64,000 nt of DNA from Lapidilactobacillus dextrinicus DSM 20335 (GTDB lineage: Bacteria; Bacillota; Bacilli; Lactobacillales; Lactobacillaceae). The stretch's first letter is position 1. Each line of letters starts with the position of its first letter. Made by a program: the position numbers and the translations under genes. The notes beneath the pieces were generated by a model, which was not told the origin of the DNA, made no database searches, and saw nothing but the letters and a program-made list of their open reading frames with translations. The stretch covers positions 1 to 64,000 of the forward strand of contig NZ_AYYK01000016.1 in assembly GCF_001436095.1 (NCBI RefSeq). Reading direction: 5' to 3'. Shown piece by piece: positions 45,673 through 55,192 of the stretch.

Positions 45673-45704
45673 AAAAAGGACAGGATAATCATCCTGTCCT
45701 TTTT
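45673..45704. terminator. Terminator between the EamA locus and the DUF915 lipoprotein
   Basis: AGGACAGGAT (45677-45686) and ATCCTGTCCT (45691-45700) flank AATC, with A-run and T-run on each side, so it serves both convergent units. Confidence 0.9.
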
Positions 45705-45710
45705 ATACAA

Positions 45711-46583
45711 TTATTTACCCCAGAGATATTGATTGATCGTTGTCGCAACTTCTTTATTTTCGTGCAATTTACTATGTTGCGCATGACGACCATAGAAAAG
45801 TTTTTCTTGATAATTAGTCTGATGACCACGGATTAAATATTTCAAGGACCGCGCCGAAACCTCACTAACTAACTCATCGGAATGCGAGCCATCTTTTAAA
45901 TCGCCCATAATATTTAAAATCGAGATGTGATTAGGGAAATTTTGTCTTTTTGCATCGAGCATTTGGTAAACGCTATGCTTTAATGCTGGCTCACCACTCT
46001 TTAAGAAATAATTCTGATTGGCGACATCATCTTCAGTGATAACACCATTATAACAGCCTGCTAACGAAACAAATTTTTGAATCTGCGGGAAATTAGTTGG
46101 TTGCACAGCTGTCATCAGCATATTAACGGTGGCAACATTGCCCGCCGAGTGGGCCACAACGTTATAATGTTTAAAGTGATGTTGATTTGCTAACTCACTG
46201 ATAACCGTCATTAACCAGATTGATTGACTGGCATAAGGCGCCACGTTATTTGCAAAAACAACTTGAACAATCGGGTTAACGGTCCCCTTTCGCCAAGTTC
46301 CGGTGTAGCTCACCGTGCCATCATTGGCCACCGTTGCAACTAAAACTTTATGCGCATCAGCTTGTTTCACTGCGCGATTAATCAGCGTATCAGTTGAATG
46401 GGCACTTCCTTGATAGCCATGAACATAAAAAGTTGGCATGGTGGTTTGTAAATATGGTGCGGCTACTTTTTTATTGGTTGTTGTTTTTGAAGCTGAATCA
46501 GCCGTTGACTTAGTTTGACGACCACAAGCAGCTAAGCTAACGACTGCCAAAAACATTAAGATTAATTGCCAAATTTTTTTCAT
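45711..46583 (-). CDS. Lipoprotein alpha/beta hydrolase of the DUF915 family
   Basis: A 290-residue secreted protein. The N-terminal signal ends in the lipobox LAAC (Cys20), so it is lipid-anchored outside the membrane. After a linker it shows the alpha/beta hydrolase core: PTFYVHGYQGSAHS (oxyanion region), VVAHSAGNVATVNM (nucleophile elbow, Ser in HSAGN), MGDLKDGSHSDELV and HAQHSKLHEN, which holds the likely catalytic His. This fits the DUF915 esterase/lipase-like proteins common in lactobacilli; the natural substrate is unknown. AAGGAA lies eight bases before the ATG. It follows the acetyltransferase gene by 43 bases in the same direction. Confidence 0.86.
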   Translation of the reverse strand: MKKIWQLILMFLAVVSLAACGRQTKSTADSASKTTTNKKVAAPYLQTTMPTFYVHGYQGSAHSTDTLINRAVKQADAHKVLVATVANDGTVSYTGTWRKGTVNPIVQVVFANNVAPYASQSIWLMTVISELANQHHFKHYNVVAHSAGNVATVNMLMTAVQPTNFPQIQKFVSLAGCYNGVITEDDVANQNYFLKSGEPALKHSVYQMLDAKRQNFPNHISILNIMGDLKDGSHSDELVSEVSARSLKYLIRGHQTNYQEKLFYGRHAQHSKLHENKEVATTINQYLWGK

Positions 46584-46626
46584 TATTAATTCCTTCTTAA
46601 AAGTTCTCATAAAAATAATACTCATC

Positions 46627-47100
46627 TTACCTTAAGTGTAACTCATAAGATTTTATTTGGTCAGTTGTCGTCAGATATTGAAAGCCTAATTTAATTAATA
46701 GACGTTCTGAATTAAGATTGCCCAGAGCAACCTCTGCTCTTATCACGCGTGCACCTTGATAAACTGCTAACCAATCTATTAGAGCAATAACAGCTTCAGT
46801 AGCATAACCTTGGCGGGCAAATTGCGGCGCAATGGTATAACCTAAGTGAAACACGTCTCCTTCTTGACGAATATACAGATCACCAATTAATTTTTGATCA
46901 TCTAAATCAACAACGGCTAACTGTTTACCTTGAATTAAGTCATCATTTGCTTCTAATAGTGCCTGCTGGTATGCCGCTAATGTTAAGCCTTTGAAACCTT
47001 GATATTTCATCCAATCTAAGTCGTTATGGTAAGCCATAAAAGGAACAAGATCTTTCGCACGGAATTCACGAATCTGACAACGTTTTGTATTAATTTTCAT
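46627..47100 (-). CDS. GNAT-family N-acetyltransferase (RimJ/RimL type)
   Basis: A 157-residue acetyltransferase. The N-terminus (INTKRCQIREFRAKDLVPF) and LGYTIAPQFARQGYATEAVIALIDWLA, the acetyl-CoA binding motif A (Q/RxxGxG-like RQGYAT), are typical for RimJ/RimL-type enzymes. ARVIRAEVALGNLNSERLLIKLGFQY completes the fold. The target could be a ribosomal protein, another protein N-terminus or a small molecule. The ribosome site before the ATG is weak. It is probably expressed together with the downstream DUF915 lipoprotein gene. Confidence 0.88.
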   Translation of the reverse strand: MKINTKRCQIREFRAKDLVPFMAYHNDLDWMKYQGFKGLTLAAYQQALLEANDDLIQGKQLAVVDLDDQKLIGDLYIRQEGDVFHLGYTIAPQFARQGYATEAVIALIDWLAVYQGARVIRAEVALGNLNSERLLIKLGFQYLTTTDQIKSYELHLR

Positions 47101-47279
47101 AGCAACCCAACTTACTGCAATAATATTGCTTTACTTAAACGTTATTTTACCACGGCGCGCTTAGCAACGATGATAATTTTAGTTTAAACAGGACTAACAA
47201 GCATTTATCTTGGTTGGTGTTCTTGAACTCGTTATAATTAATTTGTTAAGTAAGCGTTTTATTAAAAAGGAGGGGTTAG

Positions 47280-47702
47280 ATGGCTTTTGATTTTTCAGAT
47301 CGTGGCGGTAAGCCATTCATCGAAAACATCGAAGAAATGACACTAGCCAATGAAAATTATCGGACAACCATTTGGACCGGTGTCAAATTACAGGTTGTTT
47401 TAATGACAATTGTTCCTGGTGATGACATTGGCTTGGAAATTCACGTTGGTGTTGATCAATTCTTGCATATTGTTTCTGGTCAAGGTCTCTGTCAAATGGG
47501 GCAATCAGAAGATGCACTGACAATTGAACAACCCGTAAGCAAAAATGATGCTATTTTTGTTCCGGCGAATGTTTGGCATAATGTCACTAATACCGGTACA
47601 GAAAGTCTTAAACTTTATACCATTTATGCAGAGCCTGATCACCTCGATGGTACTGTTCATCAAACTCATGATGACGCCCGCAACGATCCTAATGAACAAT
47701 AG
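47280..47702 (+). CDS. Cupin-domain protein
   Basis: A 140-residue single-domain cupin. LMTIVPGDDIGLEIHVGVDQFLHIVSGQG is cupin motif 1, with metal-ligand-like His54 and with Gln and His at later ligand positions. DAIFVPANVWHNVTNTG is motif 2, with its His. The last 25 residues (YAEPDHLDGTVHQTHDDARNDPNEQ) are conserved in a family found across lactic acid bacteria and bacilli. Cupins of this form are often sugar isomerases or unknown metal enzymes, and I do not assign an activity. AAAAGGAGGGG precedes the ATG. It is monocistronic and followed by a structured terminator. Confidence 0.82.
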   Translation: MAFDFSDRGGKPFIENIEEMTLANENYRTTIWTGVKLQVVLMTIVPGDDIGLEIHVGVDQFLHIVSGQGLCQMGQSEDALTIEQPVSKNDAIFVPANVWHNVTNTGTESLKLYTIYAEPDHLDGTVHQTHDDARNDPNEQ

Positions 47703-47727
47703 ATTCATAAACAGATGAATAATTGCC

Positions 47728-47814
47728 AAAAAGCATGTTAATTTTTAATTGCTACTATCAGTGTTCCCCAAACATTGATAGTAACCACAATTATTGTTAA
47801 CGTGCTTTTTATTT
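47728..47814 (+). terminator. Structured terminator after the cupin gene
   Basis: An outer stem, AAAAAGCATGTTAA with GTTAACGTGCTTTTT (47796-47810), encloses an inner hairpin, CTATCAGTGTT with AACATTGATAG, and ends in a T-run. Confidence 0.6.
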
Positions 47815-47837
47815 TGTTGCGCCACATGATTTTAAAC

Positions 47838-47879
47838 AAAAAGTTCGTGATTGGTAGTTAACCAACCACGAACTTTTTT
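47838..47879. terminator. Terminator after galU
   Basis: AAAAAGTTCGTG (47838-47849) pairs with CACGAACTTTTT (47868-47879), with TTGGT/ACCAA inside. T-runs lie on both sides, so it works for galU and may back up the cupin terminator. Confidence 0.85.
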
Positions 47880-47885
47880 AAATGA

Positions 47886-48806
47886 TTATTTTTTATCGTT
47901 TTTCTTTGATGCAGCAGTTTTATTTTCTGCTTCAAGTTGATGCCCTAAATTAATAATTAAATCGCGTAAATTGTCTTTGATTTGTGGATGTTGTAAACCA
48001 TAGTTGATACTTGTTTTAACATAACCAAACTTGTCGCCAACATCAAAACGTTCACCTTCAAAATCGCGGGCAAAGACACGTTGCGTCTTATTCATCGTAT
48101 CAATCGCATCAGTTAATTGAATTTCGTTACCAGCACCAGGTTTTTGATTTTCGAGAATTTCAAAAATTTCAGGGGTTAGCAAATAACGGCCAATAATCGC
48201 TAAGTTACTTGGTGCTTTATCAACCGCTGGCTTTTCAACGAAAGTGCGGACGTTATATAGTCCTGGTTCAGCTTCGCCTTCAGGATCAATAACACCATAG
48301 GCAGAAACTTCATCCCTTGGCACTTGCATAACAGCCAATGTTGAAGCATGAGTTGTTTCATAATCGTTAATTAATTGTTTAGTCAATGGCACTTTATCTT
48401 TCATCAAGTCATCGCCTAACATCACAACGAATGGTTCGTTAGCAACGAAAGATTTAGCTTGTAATACAGCATCGCCTAAACCAAGTGGATGTGCTTGACG
48501 AGTGTAATAAATATTGATACCCAGTTCAGTTGTTTCTTGAACCATTTTCAACATTTCATTCTTACCTTTTGAGCGTAAATCTTCTTCCAATTCAGGTGCG
48601 GAATCAAAATAATCCTCAATTGAACGCTTGCCACGACCAATGACAATCAAGATATCCTCAATACCAGAAGCCTTAGCCTCTTCAACGATAAATTGAATCG
48701 TTGGTTTATCGACAATTGGAATCATTTCCTTAGCCATTGCTTTAGTTGCTGGTAAGAAACGTGTCCCAAAACCAGCCGCTGGAATTACCGCTTTACGAAC
48801 TTTCAT
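47886..48806 (-). CDS. galU: UTP-glucose-1-phosphate uridylyltransferase
   Basis: A 306-residue enzyme making UDP-glucose for polysaccharides, lipoteichoic acid glycolipids and galactose use. The nucleotidyl-transfer motif reads [24 protein letters not shown], and later [10 protein letters not shown] holds the metal Asp. [22 protein letters not shown] and the [26 protein letters not shown] segment complete the family pattern. The ATG at 48806 is eight bases after GAGGAGG. It lies outside the polysaccharide locus but would feed it with donor sugar. Confidence 0.95.
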   Translation of the reverse strand: MKVRKAVIPAAGFGTRFLPATKAMAKEMIPIVDKPTIQFIVEEAKASGIEDILIVIGRGKRSIEDYFDSAPELEEDLRSKGKNEMLKMVQETTELGINIYYTRQAHPLGLGDAVLQAKSFVANEPFVVMLGDDLMKDKVPLTKQLINDYETTHASTLAVMQVPRDEVSAYGVIDPEGEAEPGLYNVRTFVEKPAVDKAPSNLAIIGRYLLTPEIFEILENQKPGAGNEIQLTDAIDTMNKTQRVFARDFEGERFDVGDKFGYVKTSINYGLQHPQIKDNLRDLIINLGHQLEAENKTAASKKNDKK

Positions 48807-48979
48807 CAAAAAAATCCTCCTCAAACACATTTATCTAATTAAATTACAAATCGTTACTGTAGCCCAAGAAACAACTGTCAATCAAGATACTAAAGTAATC
48901 GTTTGTGCCATTGTGCTCTTGTTATGTTACTAACATATCACGAACAATCAAACTAATAAAGGTTGATGATAACGTTAAA

Positions 48980-49933
48980 TTATCGTTTCAATAATTTAGT
49001 AATGCGGCTGCTAAACGTCAATTCATGGCCATGCCAAGACTCATTGAACACAGCGTTAATTACTGAACCAATCATCAAAAGGGTTGCCGCAAAATTGAGC
49101 CACAACAAGGCCACAATTAAAGTTCCAATCGTGCCATAACTATTAAATGAACGTGCAAAATAGCGAACATATAACGAGAAACCTTGCGTTAAAATAATCC
49201 AAGTTCCCGAAGTAAAAATAGTACCAGGAACTATGGTCCAGAACTTCAACCGTGCCGATGGTAAAACATATTGTAAAAACATAATAACCAAAACAATCAC
49301 ACTAACAATAACTGGCCACTTCCAAGTTAAAAACACATCTAAAATGGTGTCAGACAAGTCAAAAGTAGGAATTAGCCATTCTAAAAACTGTTGGCCAAAC
49401 GTAAAGACCACCACAATTGCCAATAATGCGACAATGAAAAAGAACGTCATAATAAACGAAAAAATTCGCCGCACTGCCGCATTTTGAATTGGAATATCAC
49501 TATAAATATTAGAACTATCAATTTGATAAGCATCATTCATACTATTACGCATGGCGTTAGTGCCCCGACTGCCTGCCCACAAAGTTGCGATCACACCAAA
49601 AGACAATAAACCACCGCTACTTTTATGTAACAGCGATGAAACAATGGGCCGAATTAACGGCATAATTTGCCCCGGGAAAGCCATTTCTAAATAGGACATA
49701 ATCACTGCCGCATCCAGGTGAAGAAAAGGAATCACGTTACCCACAAAAATGATAATCGGGAAAAATGACAATAACCAGTAATAAGTAATCACCTTAGCAG
49801 CGTTGCTCACATTACACGAGATTGTTCGCTCAACAATGCGACGAATAAAGATAAATATTTTTTTATACCAAGGAATCTTTTGTCTAAATAATGGTTGTTC
49901 CTCAGATACAGCTATCACATCGTCATGATCCAT
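48980..49933 (-). CDS. YihY/BrkB-family membrane protein
   Basis: A 317-residue inner membrane protein with six hydrophobic segments. The family signature begins with NAAKVITYYWLLSFFPIIIFVGN. Later segments are LLSFGVIATLWAGSRGTNAMRNSMNDAYQID (family core), IVALLAIVVVFTFGQQ and YGTIGTLIVALLWLNFAATLLMIGSVINA. The family was once called ribonuclease BN by mistake and is now thought to be a transporter or envelope protein. GGTGAG precedes the ATG. It lies between galU and trxB as a single gene. Confidence 0.9.
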   Translation of the reverse strand: MDHDDVIAVSEEQPLFRQKIPWYKKIFIFIRRIVERTISCNVSNAAKVITYYWLLSFFPIIIFVGNVIPFLHLDAAVIMSYLEMAFPGQIMPLIRPIVSSLLHKSSGGLLSFGVIATLWAGSRGTNAMRNSMNDAYQIDSSNIYSDIPIQNAAVRRIFSFIMTFFFIVALLAIVVVFTFGQQFLEWLIPTFDLSDTILDVFLTWKWPVIVSVIVLVIMFLQYVLPSARLKFWTIVPGTIFTSGTWIILTQGFSLYVRYFARSFNSYGTIGTLIVALLWLNFAATLLMIGSVINAVFNESWHGHELTFSSRITKLLKR

Positions 49934-50338
49934 TTTCTCACCACCCCTTCAGTCATTAACTAGTATACAAAAGTAATGAGTTGCGGGCAATGAAAGTACG
50001 AAATCCGTATGAATAAACCATTTAATAAATCGATTTTATGTCGTGGTCCTTTGTGCTTCTGGAAAATTGCGCATGGAACGTGGTGGACACTACTTAAAGT
50101 GTAATCTCTGATTATCTTCAAGACAGATCTCTTTTGACAATGCTGAAAGGAAATCGCGGTCAGCCGCGGCTTTATTGTTAGTGGCTGGGCCACTTACAAT
50201 AAAGTTTGTATTTGAAACAAATTGATTTTTATTTGACTCAAATCAAACTCGCAGCGCTCCACCAGCGTATTTCCTGGAAGCATGAAGAACCACACAGCAT
50301 AATAAGTTAGATTCGTCCATGCCCAATAAGCCACAAAA
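49934..50338. other. Gene-free stretch with a large imperfect dyad
   Basis: About 400 bases without a convincing gene. CTTTATTGTTAGTGGC (50170-50185) and GCCACTTACAATAAAG (50189-50204) pair over 16 positions with one mismatch around TGG. Short pieces (TGACCGCGATTT and TTCCAGAA on the minus strand) recur in the same order at 54420-54460. The region may be a decayed repeat element. Confidence 0.4.
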
Positions 50339-50368
50339 AAAGACCGCTACGAAATTGTAGTGGTCTTT
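50339..50368 (-). terminator. Terminator after trxB
   Basis: AAAGACCGCTAC (50339-50350) pairs with GTAGTGGTCTTT (50357-50368). A run of T follows on the minus strand. Confidence 0.88.
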
Positions 50369-50374
50369 CAATAA

Positions 50375-51325
50375 TTATTTGGTTGTAGCAGTTTCAGTCT
50401 TATCGCCTAATTCTTGCAGATATTCAAAAACAGCCTGACCTGCTAATCCACCTTCACCGACGGCATTAGCGATTTGGCGCAAGTGTTTCTCACGAACATC
50501 CCCAACAGCAAAGACGCCAGGAACTTTAGTATGTGTTTCTTCGTTCGTCTCGATCCAACCAGCATCATTCAAAACGCCCAAATTCTTAAAAGCGTCCGTC
50601 ATTGGTTCAATCCCAACATAAATGAAGACACCAGAAGCTGGCAATAATTTTTCTTCACCAGTTACTTTATCGCGATATTTTACATTCTCAATTTTTTGGC
50701 CATCGCCGACAATTTCTTCGACTTGAGCATTCCAAACAAAGTCGATTTTATCGTTAGCAAAAGCACGACGTTGTAAGATTTTTTGTGCCCGCAATTGATC
50801 CCGACGATGAACGATGGTAACTTTGCTAGCTAACTGGGCTAAATAAAGTCCCTCTTCAACGGCTGAATCACCGCCACCAATAACTGCAACTTCGCGATTC
50901 TTAAAGAAAGCCCCATCGCAGACCGCACAGTAAGAAACACCCATACCTGAATATTGATCTTCTCCAGGAACATTTAAATGTTTGTGCTCGGCACCAGTTG
51001 CAATCACAATAGCTTTTGAATCATAGTCGCCATCATCGGTTTTAACTGTCTTGTAATCACCATGATCTTCAACATCGCTAACTGTACCATAGGCAAATTG
51101 AGCGCCAAATTGGATTGAAGAAGCATACATTTGTTCACTTAACTCTGGTCCTAGAATTGATTTAAATCCAGGATAATTTTCAATTTCAGCAGTATTGTTC
51201 ATTTGCCCACCGTAAATTCCCCGGTCCAGCATCAAAACAGATAAGTTGGATCTGGAAGCATAGAGTGCTGCAGTCATACCACCAGGACCAGCGCCAATTA
51301 CAATGACATCATATTTTTTTGTCAT
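50375..51325 (-). CDS. trxB: Thioredoxin reductase
   Basis: A 316-residue flavoprotein that passes NADPH electrons to thioredoxin. The FAD-binding VIVIGAGPGGMTAA begins the protein. The redox pair is Cys133 and Cys136 in SYCAVCDG, the NADPH-binding site VAVIGGGDSAVEE, and the C-terminal FAD motif VPGVFAVGDVREKHLRQ. Length and order match family members. The ATG at 51325 is eight bases after GGAGG. It ends the run hprK-lgt-gpsA-trxB, a stable order in lactobacilli. Confidence 0.96.
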   Translation of the reverse strand: MTKKYDVIVIGAGPGGMTAALYASRSNLSVLMLDRGIYGGQMNNTAEIENYPGFKSILGPELSEQMYASSIQFGAQFAYGTVSDVEDHGDYKTVKTDDGDYDSKAIVIATGAEHKHLNVPGEDQYSGMGVSYCAVCDGAFFKNREVAVIGGGDSAVEEGLYLAQLASKVTIVHRRDQLRAQKILQRRAFANDKIDFVWNAQVEEIVGDGQKIENVKYRDKVTGEEKLLPASGVFIYVGIEPMTDAFKNLGVLNDAGWIETNEETHTKVPGVFAVGDVREKHLRQIANAVGEGGLAGQAVFEYLQELGDKTETATTK

Positions 51326-51401
51326 GCGCAAATCCTCCTTACTATTAATAAGTTATAGACTATCGTACTTCGCGCAAAAAGTCTAATAGTTTGTTTGTCG
51401 A

Positions 51402-52424
51402 TTAATTTTCGAATTCTGCTTCATTACGAGCATCACGGTGCATTAATTTCGTGATTTCTGCACGTAGATCAGCTTCTTCATAAAGAACTTGATAAATAGC
51501 TTCAGAAATTGGCATTTCGACAGCCATTTGTTGACTAAGTTCATGGACTGCTTCGGCAGTACCAACACCTTCAACAACCATGCCCATATTTGCTAAGACT
51601 TCAGCTAACGGTTGGCCTTCGCCTAATGCATTACCACAACGCCAATTACGTGAGTTAACACTAGTACAAGTTACAATTAAATCGCCGATACCAGAAAGCC
51701 CCATAAAAGTTAATGGGTTCGCCCCCATTTTAACACCTAAGCGACTAATTTCAGCCAATCCGCGAGTCATTAAAGCAGCTTTAGCATTGTCGCCATAGCC
51801 TAAGCCATGAAGCATGCCGGCACCAATCGCAATGACATTCTTCAAAGCGCCACCTAATTCAACACCTAACATATCGTCATTAGTATAAAGGCGGAAATAA
51901 TTATTCATGAAAATCTTTTGGACCCAACGGGCATTAGCCATCTTTTGTGATGCAACGGTTAAAGAAGTTAAATCATGCGTTGCGACATTTTCGGCATGAC
52001 TTGGACCAGAGAAAATAACCAAACCATCAGCAATTTCTTTAGGAAAGACATCGGCCATGATTTGGGAAATACGATCATGACTTTCTAATTCCAATCCCTT
52101 AGTTGCACTAATTAAGATTGGTTGCGTTTTAAGTTCTGCTAATACTGGCACCAATTGTTGAGCAACTGGCCGAATAGCAGCAGTTGGTAATACAAAAAGG
52201 ACTGCTTCTGCATCTGTTAACGTTTCTTTTAAGTCCAGCGTTGCATGAACTGCTGGGTTAATCTGAAATTCGGGTAAATAATGACGATTCGTATGTTGCT
52301 CATTAATTTCAGCAGCCATTTCAGCACTGTTGCCCCAAAGATCAACTTGATGACCATTATTTACTAATAAATCTGCTAAAACGGTACCCCAAGAACCGGC
52401 ACCTAAAACTGCAATTTTTGTCAA
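51402..52424 (-). CDS. gpsA: NAD(P)-dependent glycerol-3-phosphate dehydrogenase
   Basis: A 340-residue enzyme making sn-glycerol-3-phosphate for phospholipids and teichoic acids. The N-terminal Rossmann motif is AVLGAGSWGTVLADLL. ISATKGLE, VIFSGPSHAENVA and NVIAIGAGMLHGLGYGDNAKAALMTRGLAE (catalytic Lys region) follow, then LSGIGDLIVTCTS. The start is the TTG at 52424, eight bases after AAGGAG; a GTG at 52433 overlaps that site. Lgt lies directly upstream and trxB downstream in the same direction. Confidence 0.95.
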   Translation of the reverse strand: MTKIAVLGAGSWGTVLADLLVNNGHQVDLWGNSAEMAAEINEQHTNRHYLPEFQINPAVHATLDLKETLTDAEAVLFVLPTAAIRPVAQQLVPVLAELKTQPILISATKGLELESHDRISQIMADVFPKEIADGLVIFSGPSHAENVATHDLTSLTVASQKMANARWVQKIFMNNYFRLYTNDDMLGVELGGALKNVIAIGAGMLHGLGYGDNAKAALMTRGLAEISRLGVKMGANPLTFMGLSGIGDLIVTCTSVNSRNWRCGNALGEGQPLAEVLANMGMVVEGVGTAEAVHELSQQMAVEMPISEAIYQVLYEEADLRAEITKLMHRDARNEAEFEN

Positions 52425-52479
52425 ATTAGACACTCCTTAAATATGAATGATCAAACTGATCTTTAATTCGGGTTGAACT

Positions 52480-53325
52480 TTATTGATCAACAGGAATCGG
52501 TTTACCACTACCATCAAGATACCATTTCAACAACGGATCATAGTAGCGCCGCATTAAAACTGTTACAATTGCGCCAACAAATAAAATTGCCGACAATAAT
52601 TGCGACACACGAATATTAGCAAATAAGTATAAACTATCCGTTCGCATCCCTTCAATGATCGCCCGCCCAAAGGAATACCAAATAATATAAGCTAGGAAAA
52701 TCTCACCTTGTTTAAACAAATGGTGTCGGTGGCGCAAACTCATTAATAAGATGAAACCAATTAAACTCCAGACAGATTCGTACAAGAAAGTTGGTTGGCG
52801 ATAAGCTCCGGCAATATGCATTTGTTGAATGATGAAATTTGGCAAATGCAGCGATTGGAGAAAGCTTAAAGTGGTTTTGGCACCATAAGCTTCTTGATTC
52901 ATAAAGTTACCCCAACGGCCAATTGCTTGCGCCAAAATAACAGTTGGTGCCACAACATCCAGTAACAACCAAGTTGGAATTTTTCGATAACGGCAAAAAA
53001 TTAACAATACAATAATTGCCGCAATTAAACCGCCATAAATAGCTAAGCCACCGTTCCAAATCTTAATAATATCACCAGGATTAGCCGCATAATATTGCCA
53101 TTCAAAAATCACATAATACAGACGGGCACCAATCAAACCAATCGGCAACATCCAAAACAGTAGATCGATCACATCGTCAGGATTAATTGACCGGCGGCGC
53201 GCCTCACGCATACTCAAAATCACGGCGATTACAACACCAGTGGTAATAATAATACCATACCAACGAACGTGCAAAGCCCCTAGTGAGAACGCAATTGGAT
53301 TTAGTGCCATTAAAATCGCGTTCAT
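52480..53325 (-). CDS. lgt: Prolipoprotein diacylglyceryl transferase
   Basis: A 281-residue membrane enzyme that moves diacylglyceryl to the lipobox cysteine of prolipoproteins. Two such lipoproteins are encoded in this window. About seven hydrophobic segments are visible. The family signature [13 protein letters not shown] lies near residue 137, with [14 protein letters not shown] earlier and [15 protein letters not shown] late. The ATG overlaps the stop of hprK as ATGA (53322-53325), so the two are translationally coupled. Confidence 0.95.
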   Translation of the reverse strand: MNAILMALNPIAFSLGALHVRWYGIIITTGVVIAVILSMREARRRSINPDDVIDLLFWMLPIGLIGARLYYVIFEWQYYAANPGDIIKIWNGGLAIYGGLIAAIIVLLIFCRYRKIPTWLLLDVVAPTVILAQAIGRWGNFMNQEAYGAKTTLSFLQSLHLPNFIIQQMHIAGAYRQPTFLYESVWSLIGFILLMSLRHRHHLFKQGEIFLAYIIWYSFGRAIIEGMRTDSLYLFANIRVSQLLSAILFVGAIVTVLMRRYYDPLLKWYLDGSGKPIPVDQ

Positions 53326-54269
53326 TTATTCTCATCCTCATCAGAATTTTCTTTAATTAAGCTACTTAAATTTTGTTCAAAAACTTTCGTAGCATCATAA
53401 CCCATCGATTTAGCACGGAAATTCATTGCCGCAACCTCAATGATAATTGCTAAATTACGACCGACTTTAACGGGAATCGTTACTTTAGGTACTGGGACAT
53501 CAAAAATCTGTTGCGTATCCTCCTCGCTACCTAAACGATCGTAATTTTGATCAGCGCGCCAATTTTCCAAATTAACAATCAACGAAATTGTTGTGTGCTC
53601 ACGAACAGCACCAGCACCAAATAAATTCATAACATCAATAATGCCAATACCGCGAATTTCCATCAAATGTTTTAAAATCTTTGGTGCTTGACCAACAATT
53701 GTACTTTCATCACGTTGGTAAACATCAACGCGATCATCAGCAATTAATCGGTGACCACGTTTGATCAATTCAAGGGCAGTTTCACTCTTACCAACACCTG
53801 AATCACCAGTAATTAAAACACCTAGACCATAAACATCAACTAAAACGCCATGCATACTACGACGTTCAGCTAGTTGAGAATGTAAATAATCCGTTAACAC
53901 ACTGGTTAGCCGCGTCGTTAATAAATCGGATCCTAAAACCGGAATACCTGCCCGACTAGCCTCAGTAATTAATTCAACCGGCGGTATTAAGCCAGTACTA
54001 ATCACAAAAGCCGGCGTGTCTTCTTGACACATCCGTCGAATAACAATTGAGCGTTCCTGACTTGTCATTCCTTTTGCGAAGGCTGTTTCAGTCAAGCCAA
54101 AAAGCTGCAGCCGTTTTTGTGGATAATAAGAAAAATAACCAGTCATTTCAAAGTCTGGACGTGACAAATCACTAGTGGTGACTTTCTTTTTACTTAAAAA
54201 CTCACTACCAGATAAAACGTTTAATTTTAAATCATTAACAAGTTGCTTAATCAAAATCCCTTCAGCCAT
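53322..54269 (-). CDS. hprK: HPr kinase/phosphorylase
   Basis: A 315-residue bifunctional enzyme that phosphorylates and dephosphorylates Ser46 of HPr and so controls carbon catabolite repression. The Walker A motif is GDSGVGKSE (residues 155-163) and the HprK/P signature [20 protein letters not shown] follows at about 205-225. [28 protein letters not shown] is the C-terminal segment. GGAGG precedes two adjacent ATGs; the second, at 54269, has the better spacing. It is the first gene of hprK-lgt-gpsA-trxB. Confidence 0.95.
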   Translation of the reverse strand: MAEGILIKQLVNDLKLNVLSGSEFLSKKKVTTSDLSRPDFEMTGYFSYYPQKRLQLFGLTETAFAKGMTSQERSIVIRRMCQEDTPAFVISTGLIPPVELITEASRAGIPVLGSDLLTTRLTSVLTDYLHSQLAERRSMHGVLVDVYGLGVLITGDSGVGKSETALELIKRGHRLIADDRVDVYQRDESTIVGQAPKILKHLMEIRGIGIIDVMNLFGAGAVREHTTISLIVNLENWRADQNYDRLGSEEDTQQIFDVPVPKVTIPVKVGRNLAIIIEVAAMNFRAKSMGYDATKVFEQNLSSLIKENSDEDENK

Positions 54270-54520
54270 CATTTGCCTCCAAAATTAACGCATTTATGGT
54301 TAATTTTACCATTAATAAGTGATTATTTCATTGTTAACTGATAAATGCCGTACGCGTGCAGAATTTGATCTTAAGATTAGGAGAGACCACTTCATTAGAC
54401 CCGTTGAGAAATACCTGTTTGACCGCGATTTTTATGTGCAACTTTGTTCCAGAACGACGAACCATCATCATATTTCTTACCTTAATGAGCAGTAGTTAAG
54501 AATTTCACCGTCTAAAATCA
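54270..54520. other. Intergenic region upstream of hprK
   Basis: About 250 bases with no gene. It holds a segment (about 54420-54460) that shares short words with the stretch at 50050-50160 in inverted orientation. I find no clear promoter. Confidence 0.3.
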
Positions 54521-54553
54521 AAAAGCGCTAGGAAAATTTTTCCTAGCGCTTTT
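54521..54553 (-). terminator. Terminator after the VTT-domain gene
   Basis: AAAAGCGCTAGGAAAA pairs with TTTTTCCTAGCGCTTTT as an almost perfect palindrome with T on the minus-strand side. Confidence 0.85.
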
Positions 54554-54563
54554 AACGTTTATT

Positions 54564-55160
54564 TTACTTAATGAATTGTAACAACCAATTACTACCATAG
54601 ACTAGCATGAAACTATAAGCAGCTATGGTAAATGGCTTTAAGAAGATGATAATAGCACTGAACTTTTGCCAAGACATTTTGGTTAAGCCCGCAATTAAAA
54701 CTAAAACATCATCAGGAGCAACGGGAAAGAAAATGGCTGCTGCAAAGAACCAATCAAATGCGGTTTGATTTTTGGTTTTGCCAATGTAACGATCGTAAAC
54801 TTTCTGAGGCACAACGTGGAGGATAAAATCCTTACCATAGTGACGTGCTAAAAAGAAATTAATAAACGAACCAACGACAATCCCAACATAATTATAAACA
54901 AATCCCCAAAGTGGTCCGAATAAAATCACACCTACCGCAGTACTAATACCGCCGGGAATAATGGGAATAACCACTTGAACAATTTGGATACCGATGAAAA
55001 TCAGTGGTCCAATCAAGCGACGTTGGCCTAAATAACTCTGCAGGACCACCTGATTACTAAAAAGTCCTAAATGCCACCAATAAATAGTTAACCCGATAAT
55101 TGCCATCAGGGACAAAAGTGATGAAATATTAATAAGTCGTCTACTGGCTTGTGCACTCAA
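54564..55160 (-). CDS. TVP38/TMEM64-family (VTT domain) membrane protein
   Basis: A 198-residue membrane protein with about five hydrophobic segments. The conserved centre reads IIPGGISTAVGVILFGPLWGFVYNYVGIVVGSFINFFLARHYG, the G-x-x-G-rich VTT (SNARE-associated) motif, followed by FFPVAPDDVLVLIAGLTKM. Relatives (DedA, YdjX, YngC) are linked to lipid scrambling, membrane homeostasis and resistance to cationic peptides. It lies 30 bases after a small membrane protein of the LiaX-PspC cluster and probably shares that transcript. Confidence 0.85.
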   Translation of the reverse strand: MSAQASRRLINISSLLSLMAIIGLTIYWWHLGLFSNQVVLQSYLGQRRLIGPLIFIGIQIVQVVIPIIPGGISTAVGVILFGPLWGFVYNYVGIVVGSFINFFLARHYGKDFILHVVPQKVYDRYIGKTKNQTAFDWFFAAAIFFPVAPDDVLVLIAGLTKMSWQKFSAIIIFLKPFTIAAYSFMLVYGSNWLLQFIK

Positions 55161-55192
55161 AGTTTTATCCCCCTAAGCAATATCAGCTATTT

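Noticed and set aside
49960-50193. Reading frame of 77 residues on the minus strand in a gene-free region
   Set aside because: No ribosome site, odd composition, and it runs across the inverted-repeat area; most likely chance.
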